Positions 51,161 through 60,911 are shown, numbered from the stretch's first letter. The stretch is DNA of 64,000 nucleotides from an uncultured Bacilli bacterium (GCA_934130165.1 CAKOXO010000002.1:270331-334330), one strand, 5' to 3'. Numbers and translations: made by a program. The notes: generated from the sequence alone by a model not told the origin.

Positions 51161-53260
51161 CTATACCTTTGCTAATTTTTTATGATTTTTCATCAATTTT
51201 TTAATTCCATGTGGATGTTTGAAAGCAACACTTACTAAAGTATTAGTGACTTCTACAACTCTACCAGAACCAAATGTTTCGTGATATACATAATCTCCAA
51301 CTTGATAATCAACGTCTTCATCTCTAAAGACTTCTTTTTCATCTAATTTTTCTTTTGAAGTTTCTAATTCTTCCTGCTTTACATTAGTTTCTAATAAATT
51401 ATTATCTATCTCTCCTATAAATCTACTTGGGGGATTTATTTGATCTTTACCAAATAATGTTCTCCTTCTTGTATTAACTATATGAAGACATTTCTTTGCC
51501 CTAGTAATTGCTACATAACATAATCTTCTTTCTTCTTCAAGTTCAGAATTCTCCATCAATGAATTCATATGAGGAAATATTCCCTCTTCCATCCCAACTA
51601 CAAAAACATGATCAAACTCTAATCCTTTAACGGAATGAACAGTCATTAAACTAACTCTATTTAAATCATCCTTATATTCTTCTACATCACTAATTAAACT
51701 AATTTCTAGTAAGAAATCCTCTAAAGAAATTAAGCCCTCTCTTTCTTCAAATGATTTAGTTATAGATTTAAATTCTTCTAAGTTTTCAAGTCTAACTTCG
51801 CTTTCTAAAGTATTTTCAGACTCAAGTTCTTTTTTCATACCAGTTGCATCTAAAACTTTATCAATTAATTCAGTTAAGGTTAATTCATTAGATAACTTTC
51901 TTAATTTCTCAATAATTTCTTTAAATGCCAACTCTTTTCCTGTTGAAATTGCATCATACATACTAATATTTTGACTATCTGCAATTCTAGTTAAATTCTC
52001 TATAGATTTGAGACCTATTCCTCTTTTTGGTGTATTTATTACTCTTGTTAAGCTAACATTATCTTTTGTATTATGAATTAATCTTAAATAAGCAATTAAA
52101 TCTTTAATCTCTTTTCTACTATAGAAGTAAAAACTACCAACTACTCTATATGGAATATTTTCTTTTAACATTTCTTCTTCTAAAATACGAGATTGAGCAT
52201 TAGTTCTATATAATATTGCAATATCTTGATAATTAGTATTTCTAACACTTAATTCTTTTATTTTTCTAATAACATATTGAGCTTCATCTCTTTCGTTATA
52301 TGCTCTATAATATTTAATTTTTTCTCCATCATCATTAGAGGTCCATAAATTTTTCTCTTTTCTTGATTTATTATTTTTAATTACACAGTTTGCAGCATTT
52401 AAAATATTTTTTGTTGAACGATAATTTTCCTCAAGTAAAATTGTTTTAGCATCCTTATAATCTTTTTCAAAATTTAAAATATTTTTATAATTTGCTCCTC
52501 TAAAAGAATATATAGATTGATCATTATCACCAACACAACAAATATTTCTATATTTAGCCCCTATCATTTTTGATAAAATATATTGAGCTTCATTGGTATC
52601 TTGGTACTCATCAATTAAAATATATTTAAATCTATCTTGGTATTTTTCTAATATTTCTGGATTCTTTTTAAATAATATAATTGGTAAAATTAATAAATCA
52701 TCAAAATCAACTGAATTATTTCTATGTAATTTATCCTCATATTTTTCATATACCTTTAATACAACCTTTTCATATTCACTAACTGCATATCTTTCATACT
52801 CAATAGGCATCATCATTTCATTTTTACAACTACTTATCTTGTTTCTAATTGCTCTTGGATTATATATTTTAGGATCATAATCTAATTCTTTTAATATTTT
52901 TTTAACAACAGTTAAAGAATCATCACTATCCATTATTACAAAATTATGATCATAACCTAAAGCTTCACAATTTTCTCTTAATATCTTTAAACCAAAACTA
53001 TGAAACGTAGAAACTTGAATACCTCTAGATCTCTCTCCTATTAAACCATCAATTCTCTCTTTCATTTCCTTTGCAGCTTTATTAGTAAATGTAATTGCTA
53101 AAATGTTATACGGATGTACATTTACATCTTCTATTAAGTAGGCAATCTTAGTAGTCAAAACCCTAGTTTTACCACTACCTGCACCTGCTAAAATAAGAAG
53201 AGGTCCGTCATTATATAAAACTGCCTCTTTTTGAAATTCATTTAATCCACTTATATCCAT
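51161..53260 (-). CDS. pcrA: UvrD/Rep-type DNA helicase PcrA
   Basis: 699 aa, SF1A helicase: Q-motif LNEFQKEAV, Walker A AGAGSGKTRVL, motif II LIDEYQDTN, motif III CVGDNDQSIYSFRGA, motif IV ENYRST, motif V VHSVKGLEFDHVFVVG and motif VI CYVAITRAKKCLHI. The C-terminal tail (DYQVGDYVYHETFGSGRVVE) is the Tudor-like domain typical of PcrA. It unwinds DNA during repair and collision resolution with transcription. A terminator separates it from the gene at 53340. Confidence 0.96.
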   Translation of the reverse strand: MDISGLNEFQKEAVLYNDGPLLILAGAGSGKTRVLTTKIAYLIEDVNVHPYNILAITFTNKAAKEMKERIDGLIGERSRGIQVSTFHSFGLKILRENCEALGYDHNFVIMDSDDSLTVVKKILKELDYDPKIYNPRAIRNKISSCKNEMMMPIEYERYAVSEYEKVVLKVYEKYEDKLHRNNSVDFDDLLILPIILFKKNPEILEKYQDRFKYILIDEYQDTNEAQYILSKMIGAKYRNICCVGDNDQSIYSFRGANYKNILNFEKDYKDAKTILLEENYRSTKNILNAANCVIKNNKSRKEKNLWTSNDDGEKIKYYRAYNERDEAQYVIRKIKELSVRNTNYQDIAILYRTNAQSRILEEEMLKENIPYRVVGSFYFYSRKEIKDLIAYLRLIHNTKDNVSLTRVINTPKRGIGLKSIENLTRIADSQNISMYDAISTGKELAFKEIIEKLRKLSNELTLTELIDKVLDATGMKKELESENTLESEVRLENLEEFKSITKSFEEREGLISLEDFLLEISLISDVEEYKDDLNRVSLMTVHSVKGLEFDHVFVVGMEEGIFPHMNSLMENSELEEERRLCYVAITRAKKCLHIVNTRRRTLFGKDQINPPSRFIGEIDNNLLETNVKQEELETSKEKLDEKEVFRDEDVDYQVGDYVYHETFGSGRVVEVTNTLVSVAFKHPHGIKKLMKNHKKLAKV

Positions 53261-53317
53261 ATCCTAACCTACTTCCTAATATAATTATATCTTACTTTTA
53301 AATAAAAACAAAGAAAA

Positions 53318-53337
53318 AAAGCGCCACTTGACGCTTT
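53318..53337 (-). terminator. terminator of the coiled-coil membrane protein gene
   Basis: AAAGCG and CGCTTT with an 8-base loop; the minus strand continues TTTTTTTC. It ends just before that gene's stop at 53340, on the pcrA side. Confidence 0.7.
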
Positions 53338-53339
53338 AA

Positions 53340-54317
53340 TTAAATATTTAAAAGTTCATCTAGTTTAGTAGGAAATTTATTAATGATAACATCTTCCTTA
53401 GCAGATATTACATTGTTATCAATAACCTCGTTTTTAACATTTTCTTTATTACCCTTTAAGATATTTAAAACTGTTTTATATTCTTCTAATGTAAACATGT
53501 TACCATACTTATTAGACTCTATTTCTTTGTTTCTAATTTCTAATTCCCTATTTTTCAATTCTAGTTCTCTATTTTTAATTTCTAGTTTCTTATTATAATA
53601 TTCCATTGGTACAACCTGAGGTTCCTTCTTTTGTGATGCTGTACCAGCTATTAATTTAGGAAAATCTACATTTACTATATTCGGATTAACCCTCTTTACA
53701 GGAACTTCCACATATTTAGTAACTACTTCTTCATTTCCTAAATTCTTAGCTTTTTGAGTTTTTCTTATAATTTTATAAATAATTATAAAGATAACCCATA
53801 CTATGAAAATAATACTTGTTAAACTTATCATGGCAGAAGCCTTTTCATTACCATATACTGATGTTTGACTAAAAATATCTAACTTATTTTTTGTTACTAT
53901 ATTTAATATTAATATTAAAAGATAATGTATAAAAGAATATACTATCGTATTAATTATTTTTAAAAGTTTGTCTTCCTTAAAATTGAATATACTTACAAAC
54001 AGAATAATATTAGTTGCTATGATAGCTGCTAAATATATAGCTAAATTTGGAAAATAGAATACTATGAAAAAGTTATTCATCATGTAATCAAACATCTTTG
54101 GTAAAGAACTACTATATTGTAAGCATAATACAAGTATTAAAATAGTATATATTCCAATAAATAGTAATCTTGTAGATTTGGCATTTTTTCTACTAGTAGT
54201 TAAAAACATAAATGCCATAAATACTAGTATAAAAATACTTGCTATACAAATTCCTGAAGATGATGATACATCTACAAAAATTTTTAATTTTTCCACTAAT
54301 GATAGATCACCCATCAT
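53340..54317 (-). CDS. polytopic membrane protein with coiled-coil tail
   Basis: About 325 aa from the ATG at 54315-54317 after an AAGGGGG site; a TTG six bases upstream is less likely. Five membrane helices in the first 190 residues, then a cytoplasmic tail with the exact heptad run KLEIKNRELELKNRELE (about 240-265) and IRNKEIESNK, a parallel coiled coil. No enzyme motif seen. Its neighbour upstream is the sortase (20-base gap), so it may be cotranscribed with the adhesin-sortase pair. Function unknown. Confidence 0.7.
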   Translation of the reverse strand: MMGDLSLVEKLKIFVDVSSSSGICIASIFILVFMAFMFLTTSRKNAKSTRLLFIGIYTILILVLCLQYSSSLPKMFDYMMNNFFIVFYFPNLAIYLAAIIATNIILFVSIFNFKEDKLLKIINTIVYSFIHYLLILILNIVTKNKLDIFSQTSVYGNEKASAMISLTSIIFIVWVIFIIIYKIIRKTQKAKNLGNEEVVTKYVEVPVKRVNPNIVNVDFPKLIAGTASQKKEPQVVPMEYYNKKLEIKNRELELKNRELEIRNKEIESNKYGNMFTLEEYKTVLNILKGNKENVKNEVIDNNVISAKEDVIINKFPTKLDELLNI

Positions 54318-54337
54318 CTTCAACCCCCTTTTAAATT

Positions 54338-55009
54338 TTATTCTACTTTTTCTAACTCTGAAATATAAATAGTCTGTGTTGTACTATCATCATTAGTACA
54401 AGTAACAAGTGTCAATGTTGTTCTGTTTTTATTTCTATATACTGCAATTTGCCCTACTTTTGGTGCCTTATAAATATTAACTATTTTATAAGTATAAGTT
54501 TTATTATTAAATATAACTTTCGTCTCATCTCCGACAGATAATTTATACAAATCATTAAAGAATGAATTCCATGCTGTTCCTGAATGTCCAGCAATTATTA
54601 AATTACCTCTTGAAACATTTGGATAACTTGACTCTTTTACTAAAAGTAGGTTCTTATCTACATCATTTAACTCTGAACTTTTTGGATAAAATCCTTTTTT
54701 AAAATTCAATTTAGGAATTTCTAAATAACCAATGTATTGATTAGGATCCATTTCTGATTCATCAATTCCCTGATCACTATTATTTATATTTTCCTCTTCT
54801 ACACTAGGTTTATTCTCATTTCCCTTAGTATAAAAGACATTATTCATATACTCATATACCATAACCTTTTTGGTCATTATATAATTATATGAAAGAAAGA
54901 ATCCACCTATTATTATTATAATAGTACCTATACAAGCTACTACACTAGGTGAGATTCTTCTTTTCTTTTTATTATTTTGTTTAGTTTGCTTTGTTATATT
55001 TATAAACAT
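54338..55009 (-). CDS. sortase (class D/E-like), catalytic Arg position atypical
   Basis: 223 aa. A basic N-terminal tail, one membrane helix (about 22-45), then the sortase beta barrel: YIGYLEIPKLNF, LIIAGHSGTAWNSFF with catalytic His142, and TLTLVTCTNDDS with catalytic Cys204. After the Cys, where class A, D and E sortases have an Arg on the next strand, this protein has TTQTIYIS; the closest residue is Gln212. The gene overlaps the adhesin gene by 29 bases and probably anchors that protein's VPNTG signal. Its ribosome site (TAGGAT) is poor, which favours coupling to adhesin translation. Confidence 0.85.
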   Translation of the reverse strand: MFINITKQTKQNNKKKRRISPSVVACIGTIIIIIGGFFLSYNYIMTKKVMVYEYMNNVFYTKGNENKPSVEEENINNSDQGIDESEMDPNQYIGYLEIPKLNFKKGFYPKSSELNDVDKNLLLVKESSYPNVSRGNLIIAGHSGTAWNSFFNDLYKLSVGDETKVIFNNKTYTYKIVNIYKAPKVGQIAVYRNKNRTTLTLVTCTNDDSTTQTIYISELEKVE

Positions 55010-56888
55010 ATCCTACACCAGCAGATATAATAGTGATACCTAATAAATATAGTAATGTTTTATTTGAACCAGTATTTGGTACTTCAACAGAACATTCATC
55101 TTCATCTTTACCACCATTTTCGCATGTTTGTGGTACATTTTTTATTGTTATTTGATATGATAGATGCTCATTATCAATTGTAAATGTTTGCTCTTCTTCA
55201 TTTAAGAAATATCCATCTGGAGCTTCTTCTTCTCTAACTGTGTATGTTCCATCTGCTAAATCTTTTAATACATAAGCTTCATTAGTTGATGTAAATCTTG
55301 CTACTTCTTCATCTTTATCATTAGTAACAACTATTACTGCCCCAGGTAACATATTACCAGTTGTACTATCAACTTTTGTTATCGTTACAATTCTATCTTT
55401 TGGTACATTATAGAATTTTACTTGAACTTGTTTAGTATCATCATTCAAAGTAAATGTTTCCTTTTCTGTTGATAATTCATATCCTGCAGGTGCTTCTAAC
55501 TCTTCTACTGTATATGTTCCATTTGATAATCCTGTTATAGTATAGCCATTTACTGAAGAAGTAAATGTTTTTATCTCATTTCCCATTGAATCTTTTACTA
55601 CAAGTTTTGCCCCAGCAATAGGATTGTTTGTATTTTTATCAAGTTTTAGTATAGATACAACAGATTCTTTTGCTTTATTGTAGAATTTAACCTCTGCAGT
55701 TCTTTGAGTATCACTAATAGTAAATGTTTCCTTTTCTGTTGATAATTCATATCCTGCAGGTGCTTCTACTTCTTCTACTGTATATGTTCCATTAGCTATA
55801 TTATTAAGTTTATAAGCACTAGATGTTGATGTAAATCTTGCTACTTCAGCACCACTTGAATCTCTAACAACTAATACTGCACCCTCAACAGCTGAATTTG
55901 TATCCTTATCTAATTTTAAAATAGATACTGTAGCAGCTTCTGGTGTTGGAGTTGGTGTTGGTGCTGGCTTTGGAGCAGGAGTTGGTGCCTTTGCTTTAGT
56001 TGCTTTAACACTAACTGTATCTGAAACAGACTTAGTATAAGGTTTAATTATAACAACCGGTTGAATACTATTATTCTTTGGAGAATATTTATAAGCTTTA
56101 TTAATAGTATTTGATGCTGTTATTTTTACCTTTGCTGTAGCAGAACTTCCTGCTTTAACCTTACTAGCTGGAATTTTAATTAAAAACTTTTCACTAGATT
56201 TAAATGAAGACTTTTTACTTCCATTTGTATCAGTTACGATAGTTCCACTTGGAGCACTTGATACTGATACTTTATAATTACCACTTATATTTTTAGCGTT
56301 TGCATTAACTGCTTTTGATACATAATACTTACCATCAGATGATAAAGTCATTGCACTACTACTTACACTAGCTTTTAAAGATGGTGAAACATATCCTTTA
56401 GCCTTTGCTTTTTTAGCTCCACTAACTAAACTTTTTATATGTTTTCTTAATCCATACTTATCTGAACCAGTTGATTTAAATCCCTTACCAAGATAACTTG
56501 TTCCAGTAGTATCATCTAAATACCACCAAACAGCAGCTTGTGTAATATAAATATCCTTATTTTTGTTTCCAGTAAATTTTTTATGTGGATAACCATTTTC
56601 AAGAATATAAGCCATACCAGCATTCATTTCATTTGAATAATATTCAGTAACGTTTGATGCTGTTTGCTTTTTCAAGTTTAAACAATATGCATATCCACCA
56701 CCACTTATAGGTTTTATATGGAATTTTACTCCTGCAACATAACCAGTTAATAATGTTGCTTTACCTATTTTAATTGATGATGGAGCATTAGATGCTGCAC
56801 TTACAGATTGAGTATCTGCAAAAATTATCAAAGCTGCCAAAACAAAAGTTGATACTAATTTAGTTATTTTTGAAATTACATTTTTCAT
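54981..56888 (-). CDS. sortase-anchored adhesin/pilin with thioester domain and three SpaA/Cna-B repeats
   Basis: 635 aa. Sec signal peptide to about residue 31 (VSAASN). Thioester (TQXA) domain: Cys69 in GGYAYCLN and Gln117 in YITQAAVWWYLDD form the internal thioester that can bind covalently to host or surface amines. A Ser/Lys-rich region follows, then a Pro-rich stretch near 300-315 (TPAPKPAPTPTPTPEA). Three SpaA-type domains (about 320-405, 409-495, 497-585) each have ILKLDK or ITKVDS for the isopeptide Lys, a Glu in YTVEE or YTVREE, and FYN or IKN at the end. The tail is VEVPNTGSNK then helix and Lys/Asn residues: a sorting signal of VPNTG type. Two cysteines (TCENGGKDEDEC) precede it. 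The N-terminal third also holds FTGNKNKDIYI and SGAKKAKAKG. Confidence 0.9.
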   Translation of the reverse strand: MKNVISKITKLVSTFVLAALIIFADTQSVSAASNAPSSIKIGKATLLTGYVAGVKFHIKPISGGGYAYCLNLKKQTASNVTEYYSNEMNAGMAYILENGYPHKKFTGNKNKDIYITQAAVWWYLDDTTGTSYLGKGFKSTGSDKYGLRKHIKSLVSGAKKAKAKGYVSPSLKASVSSSAMTLSSDGKYYVSKAVNANAKNISGNYKVSVSSAPSGTIVTDTNGSKKSSFKSSEKFLIKIPASKVKAGSSATAKVKITASNTINKAYKYSPKNNSIQPVVIIKPYTKSVSDTVSVKATKAKAPTPAPKPAPTPTPTPEAATVSILKLDKDTNSAVEGAVLVVRDSSGAEVARFTSTSSAYKLNNIANGTYTVEEVEAPAGYELSTEKETFTISDTQRTAEVKFYNKAKESVVSILKLDKNTNNPIAGAKLVVKDSMGNEIKTFTSSVNGYTITGLSNGTYTVEELEAPAGYELSTEKETFTLNDDTKQVQVKFYNVPKDRIVTITKVDSTTGNMLPGAVIVVTNDKDEEVARFTSTNEAYVLKDLADGTYTVREEEAPDGYFLNEEEQTFTIDNEHLSYQITIKNVPQTCENGGKDEDECSVEVPNTGSNKTLLYLLGITIISAGVGYVYKYNKAN

Positions 56889-57140
56889 ATTTCTTCCCCC
56901 TATAAATTTGTGGCTATATTATAGCACACTTTTATATTTTTTGCAAGTTTTTCTTATATTTTTCATGTTTATATACCATCTACACGACTAATTATTATAA
57001 ACCTTTTTTATAATTTTACAAGAGGATTACGAAAAAAAGAACAAATAATTATACATTTAAATTTTATTTTAAGAATAGCAAGAATTAATTAACAATAATT
57101 TATTAACTAACATATAATACTTTGATTGAAAGGAGAAAAA

Positions 57141-58133
57141 ATGAAAAGATTTATTATTTATTTAGCAAGCGGAATAATAATTTTATTCCTTGCGTTTTTA
57201 GTTTTATTTGACTTCAATAAGGATAGCGATAAAGAAAAAGTACAAAAAGTTACTCTAGCCGAAGTAGCTCATACAATTTTTTATGCCCCTCAATATGTTG
57301 CCATTGAAAAAGGATATTTTGAAGATTATGGAATTGACATTGATTTAATACTAACAGCTGGAGCAGATAAAGTAACTGCTGCTTTATTATCTGGAGATGC
57401 TGATGTTGGTTTCTGTGGTAGTGAAGCAACAATATATGTTTACAATGGTGGTGAAAAAGATTACTTAAAAACATTTGCACAACTTACACAAAAAGATGGA
57501 ACATTTTTAGTTTCTAGAAAAGAATATAAAAATTTCAAGTTGGATGATTTGAAAGGAAAAACAGTAATTGGTGGTAGAGCTGCCGGAATGCCTGAAATGA
57601 CATTCGAATATGCACTAAAACAAAATGGAATTGATCCTAAAAATGATTTAAATATTGATACTTCTGTTGCATTTCCAGCAATGAGTGGAGCATTTATTGG
57701 TGGTCAAGGTGATTTTGTAACTTTATTTGAACCAACAGCTACAGAAGTTGAAAAACAAGGTTATGGTCATGTTGTTGCAAGTATTGGAGAACTAGGAGGA
57801 ATAGTTCCATACACATCATACTCAGCAAGAATTAGTTATATTAATAACAATAAAGAATTAATTAAAAATTTCGATAAAGCTATTCAAAAAGGATTAGACT
57901 ATGTCAAAAACCATTCTGATAAGGAAGTTGCTAAGGCTATATTAAAACAATTCCCAGATACATCTTTAAACGACTTAACTAATGCCGTTAAAAGATACAG
58001 AGAAATAGAAGCATGGGCAGAAACAACTAAATTTAGCGAAGAATCATTTAATCACTTACAAGATATAATGATTGACTATGGTGAATTACAATCAAAAGTT
58101 GATTATAGTAAGTTGATATATAATGAAAAATAA
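57141..58133 (+). CDS. ABC transporter solute-binding protein (SsuA/NMT1/ThiY-like)
   Basis: 330 aa from the ATG at 57141 after an AAAGGAG site; a TTG upstream is rejected. An N-terminal hydrophobic helix (IIIYLASGIIILFLAFLVLF-like, residues about 5-22) acts as signal anchor. There is no lipobox Cys, unlike most Gram-positive binding proteins, so it may remain membrane-anchored or be released. The periplasmic-binding fold follows: FYAPQYVAIEKGYFEDYGI and TAALLSGDADVGFCGSEA. It belongs to the alkanesulfonate/nitrate/HMP group. First gene of a three-gene importer. No TPP-type riboswitch is seen upstream, so thiamine precursor uptake is unsupported. Confidence 0.8.
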   Translation: MKRFIIYLASGIIILFLAFLVLFDFNKDSDKEKVQKVTLAEVAHTIFYAPQYVAIEKGYFEDYGIDIDLILTAGADKVTAALLSGDADVGFCGSEATIYVYNGGEKDYLKTFAQLTQKDGTFLVSRKEYKNFKLDDLKGKTVIGGRAAGMPEMTFEYALKQNGIDPKNDLNIDTSVAFPAMSGAFIGGQGDFVTLFEPTATEVEKQGYGHVVASIGELGGIVPYTSYSARISYINNNKELIKNFDKAIQKGLDYVKNHSDKEVAKAILKQFPDTSLNDLTNAVKRYREIEAWAETTKFSEESFNHLQDIMIDYGELQSKVDYSKLIYNEK

Positions 58134-58872
58134 AGTTTTAAGTATTAATCACTTAAAAAAGAGTTACCATGATAAAAAAAGTGAAATTAAAGCACTTGAT
58201 GATATTAACTTAGATGTATATGAAAAAGAGTTTATATCAATAGTAGGTCCAAGTGGGTGTGGAAAGTCAACAATACTTTCCATTCTTTCTATGTTAGAAG
58301 AAAAATCTGGGGGAACGTTTAGTTTAGATAAAGATGCTACAATCGGATATATGTTGCAAGAAGATTCTCTATTCTTTTGGAGAACTATTCTTGATAACTG
58401 CTTAATAGGGCTTGAGGTTACTAATAAATTAAATGAAGAAAATAAAAATTATGTTCTAAATTTACTAAAGACATATGGGTTATATGAATTTAAAGATAAA
58501 TATCCATCTAGTTTATCAGGTGGAATGAGACAAAGGGTTGCTTTAATTAGAACTCTAGCAATTAAACCAGATATTCTATTACTTGATGAACCAATGTCAG
58601 CGCTAGATTACCAGTCTCGCCTTGCAATTAGTGATGATATTTATAAAATTATAAAAAACGAAGGAAAAACAGCTATAATGGTTACTCATGATATTGCAGA
58701 AGCCATAAGTATGTCCGATAGAGTTATTGTCTTAACAAAAAGACCAGCCAAGGTTAAAAAGATATATGAAATAAAATTAAGTAACAAATCTACTCCAATT
58801 AATAATAGAAAATGTAGGGAGTTTTCAACTTATTATGATACGATATGGAGGGATTTAGATGTCCACATTTAG
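58123..58872 (+). CDS. ABC transporter ATPase (SsuB/TauB-type)
   Basis: 249 aa with Walker A GPSGCGKST, Q-loop MLQEDSLF, signature LSGGMRQR, Walker B LLLDEPMSALD and switch His VTHDIAEAI. The start is inside the preceding gene (11-base overlap) and its end overlaps the permease by 14 bases, so all three proteins are coupled. It energises uptake of a small anionic or heterocyclic solute. Confidence 0.88.
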   Translation: MKNKVLSINHLKKSYHDKKSEIKALDDINLDVYEKEFISIVGPSGCGKSTILSILSMLEEKSGGTFSLDKDATIGYMLQEDSLFFWRTILDNCLIGLEVTNKLNEENKNYVLNLLKTYGLYEFKDKYPSSLSGGMRQRVALIRTLAIKPDILLLDEPMSALDYQSRLAISDDIYKIIKNEGKTAIMVTHDIAEAISMSDRVIVLTKRPAKVKKIYEIKLSNKSTPINNRKCREFSTYYDTIWRDLDVHI

Positions 58873-59659
58873 TAAAGAACACAGAGATTACTTAAAAAAA
58901 ATTAGAAATCAAAAAATTATTGTTTTCATATTTAGAATATTAATAATCAGTATATTTTTAGTTGGATGGGAACTATTATCAAAATATCATATTATAAATA
59001 CATTTTTATCATCAAGTCCAAGTAATGCCATAAAAACTACGATAGATTTGTTTAGGGATGGCGTATTATTAAAACATATAGGAATAACATTGTATGAAGT
59101 TTTGGTTAGTTTTGTTATCGCAACCATTATAGGTCTAGTAGTTGCCACTATTTTATGGAGTAATAAAACGATTTCCAAAATAATCGATCCATATTTAACC
59201 ATATTAAACTCACTGCCTAAAGTAGCTCTTGGACCTTTAATAATTATTTGGGTTGGGGCAAGTATAAACTCTATAATATTTATGGCACTTCTTATAAACA
59301 CATTTATAACAATAATTAATATATATAATGGATTTATATCAACTAATAAAAATTACATAACACTATTAAAATCATTAAAGGCTAGTAAAAGGCAAATATT
59401 TACAAAAGTAATTTTTCCAAGTAATTATAGTGTAATAATTAATGCACTAAAGATTAACGTATCAATGAGTTTAATAGGAGTTATTATGGGAGAATTACTA
59501 GTATCTAAAAATGGTTTAGGTTACTTAATAATGTATGGTTCTCAAGTGTTTAATATTGATCTTGTTATTACAAGTGTTGTTATTCTGGGAATAATTTCAT
59601 ACTTAATGTATTTTTTAATAGAGAAATTAGAGATTAAAATCATTAATAAAAGAAATTAA
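58859..59659 (+). CDS. ABC transporter permease (SsuC/TauC-type)
   Basis: 266 aa with about six membrane helices. The EAA-type coupling loop is IYNGFISTNKNYI...LKSLKASKRQIFTKVIFP (S-x(3)-R-Q-I-F). It forms the pore for the binding protein and ATPase encoded just upstream. Terminates at a clear hairpin that also reaches into the end of fucO on the other strand. Confidence 0.85.
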   Translation: MSTFSKEHRDYLKKIRNQKIIVFIFRILIISIFLVGWELLSKYHIINTFLSSSPSNAIKTTIDLFRDGVLLKHIGITLYEVLVSFVIATIIGLVVATILWSNKTISKIIDPYLTILNSLPKVALGPLIIIWVGASINSIIFMALLINTFITIINIYNGFISTNKNYITLLKSLKASKRQIFTKVIFPSNYSVIINALKINVSMSLIGVIMGELLVSKNGLGYLIMYGSQVFNIDLVITSVVILGIISYLMYFLIEKLEIKIINKRN

Positions 59660-59690
59660 AAGGGTGAATCAAAATGATTCATCCTTTTAT
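59658..59690. terminator. terminator between the ABC importer and fucO (convergent)
   Basis: AAAAGGGTGAATCA and TGATTCATCCTTTT form a long stem with one mismatch and T-rich flanks both ways, and it overlaps the end of fucO. Confidence 0.75.
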
Positions 59691-60844
59691 TTATACGCTT
59701 CTTTATATAATTGTAATATATCTTTTTCAGTAACTTTTCTTGGGTTACCAGATGTACAAACATCACCTATAGCTTGATGAGCTAGTTTTTCTAAAGCTGA
59801 CTCTGGAATACCTATTTCTTGTAACGTTTGTGGAATTCCAACACTTATAGATAACTCCTTAACAGCATCTACTACTTTATCAACTGCATCCATACCACTT
59901 AGACCTCTCATATCAAGACCCAAGGCATTACCCATATTAACAAATAAATCTGGACAAACTTTACCATTAAATCTTAATACATGTGGTAAAAGTAGGGCAT
60001 TTGCAACACCGTGTGGTGTATCAAAGAAAGCTCCTAAAGAATGTGCCATAGAATGAACAATTCCAAGTCCAACATTAGAAAATCCCATTCCTGCTATATA
60101 TTGACCATATCCAACCTGTTCTATTGCATAATTATCTTTTAGATTAACTGCTTTAGCTAAATTTTTATAAATAAGAGCCATAGCATTAATATGAAAAATA
60201 TCAGGTATTAACCAAGCAGCTTTAGTAATATATCCTTCCATAGCATGAGTTAAGGCATCCATACCTGTAGCGGCAGCCAAAGATTTAGGCATTGATTGCA
60301 TTAAATCCGGATCAATTATTGCAACAATTGGAATATCATGTGGATCAACACATACCATTTTCTTAACTCTTACCTCATCAGTTATAACATAATTAATTGT
60401 AACCTCAGCTGCAGTACCTGCTGTAGTTGGTAAAGCTATAATTGGTAATGCTTTATTTTTTGTATTAACTACACCATCTAAACTAACAACATCACTATAC
60501 TCACTATTAGTCATAATGATACCAATAGCTTTAGCTGTGTCAATTACACTACCTCCACCGATTGCAATTAAAAAATCAGCCAAAGAATTTTTACAAATAT
60601 TAAGTCCATCCTTTACATTAGTAACTGTTGGATTTGGTTTGACCTCATCGTAAATTTCATATTCTATATCATTTTTATCAAGTACTTCTAGCACTAATTG
60701 AGGTACCCCAGCACTTATTAGAGATTTATCTGTTACTATTAATGCTTTTCTAAAATTTCTAGATTTTATCTCATCTACTAATTTTTCTCTTGCACCTCTA
60801 CCGAAGTATGATGTTTCATTTAAGATAACTCTGTTTATCATCAT
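59687..60844 (-). CDS. fucO: iron-containing alcohol dehydrogenase, lactaldehyde reductase (FucO)-like
   Basis: 385 aa, near the 382-aa length of FucO. GGGSVIDTAKAIGI, LPTTAGTAAEVT, IIDPDLMQSMP, TGMDALTHAMEGYI and GFSNVGLGIVHSMAHSLGAFFDTPHGV in two parts, which include the metal-binding Asp and His residues. It matches FucO closely at many positions (CTSGNPRKVTEKDILQLY near the end). It reduces lactaldehyde to 1,2-propanediol during fucose or rhamnose fermentation. No fucose genes accompany it here. Ends in the shared terminator with the importer. Confidence 0.88.
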   Translation of the reverse strand: MMINRVILNETSYFGRGAREKLVDEIKSRNFRKALIVTDKSLISAGVPQLVLEVLDKNDIEYEIYDEVKPNPTVTNVKDGLNICKNSLADFLIAIGGGSVIDTAKAIGIIMTNSEYSDVVSLDGVVNTKNKALPIIALPTTAGTAAEVTINYVITDEVRVKKMVCVDPHDIPIVAIIDPDLMQSMPKSLAAATGMDALTHAMEGYITKAAWLIPDIFHINAMALIYKNLAKAVNLKDNYAIEQVGYGQYIAGMGFSNVGLGIVHSMAHSLGAFFDTPHGVANALLLPHVLRFNGKVCPDLFVNMGNALGLDMRGLSGMDAVDKVVDAVKELSISVGIPQTLQEIGIPESALEKLAHQAIGDVCTSGNPRKVTEKDILQLYKEAYK

Positions 60845-60894
60845 CTAGCCTCCCTATTCTAGATAATTATATCATATTTTTTCATAAAAAAAAG

Positions 60895-60911
60895 AAAAAC
60901 TAATTTAGTTT
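60895..60911 (-). terminator. possible terminator of tsaD
   Basis: AAACTAA and TTAGTTT arms with a minus-strand T-rich run (A-rich 60886-60899). Weak stem; it overlaps the tsaD stop region. Confidence 0.4.

Noticed and set aside
56889..57140. Thiamine or other riboswitch upstream of the ABC importer
   Set aside because: No CTGAGA-type TPP core or other recognisable aptamer sequence seen in the leader; only a ribosome site and A/T-rich sequence.
59687..60844. A fucose or rhamnose utilisation cluster around fucO
   Set aside because: No kinase, aldolase, isomerase or sugar transporter of such a pathway is adjacent.
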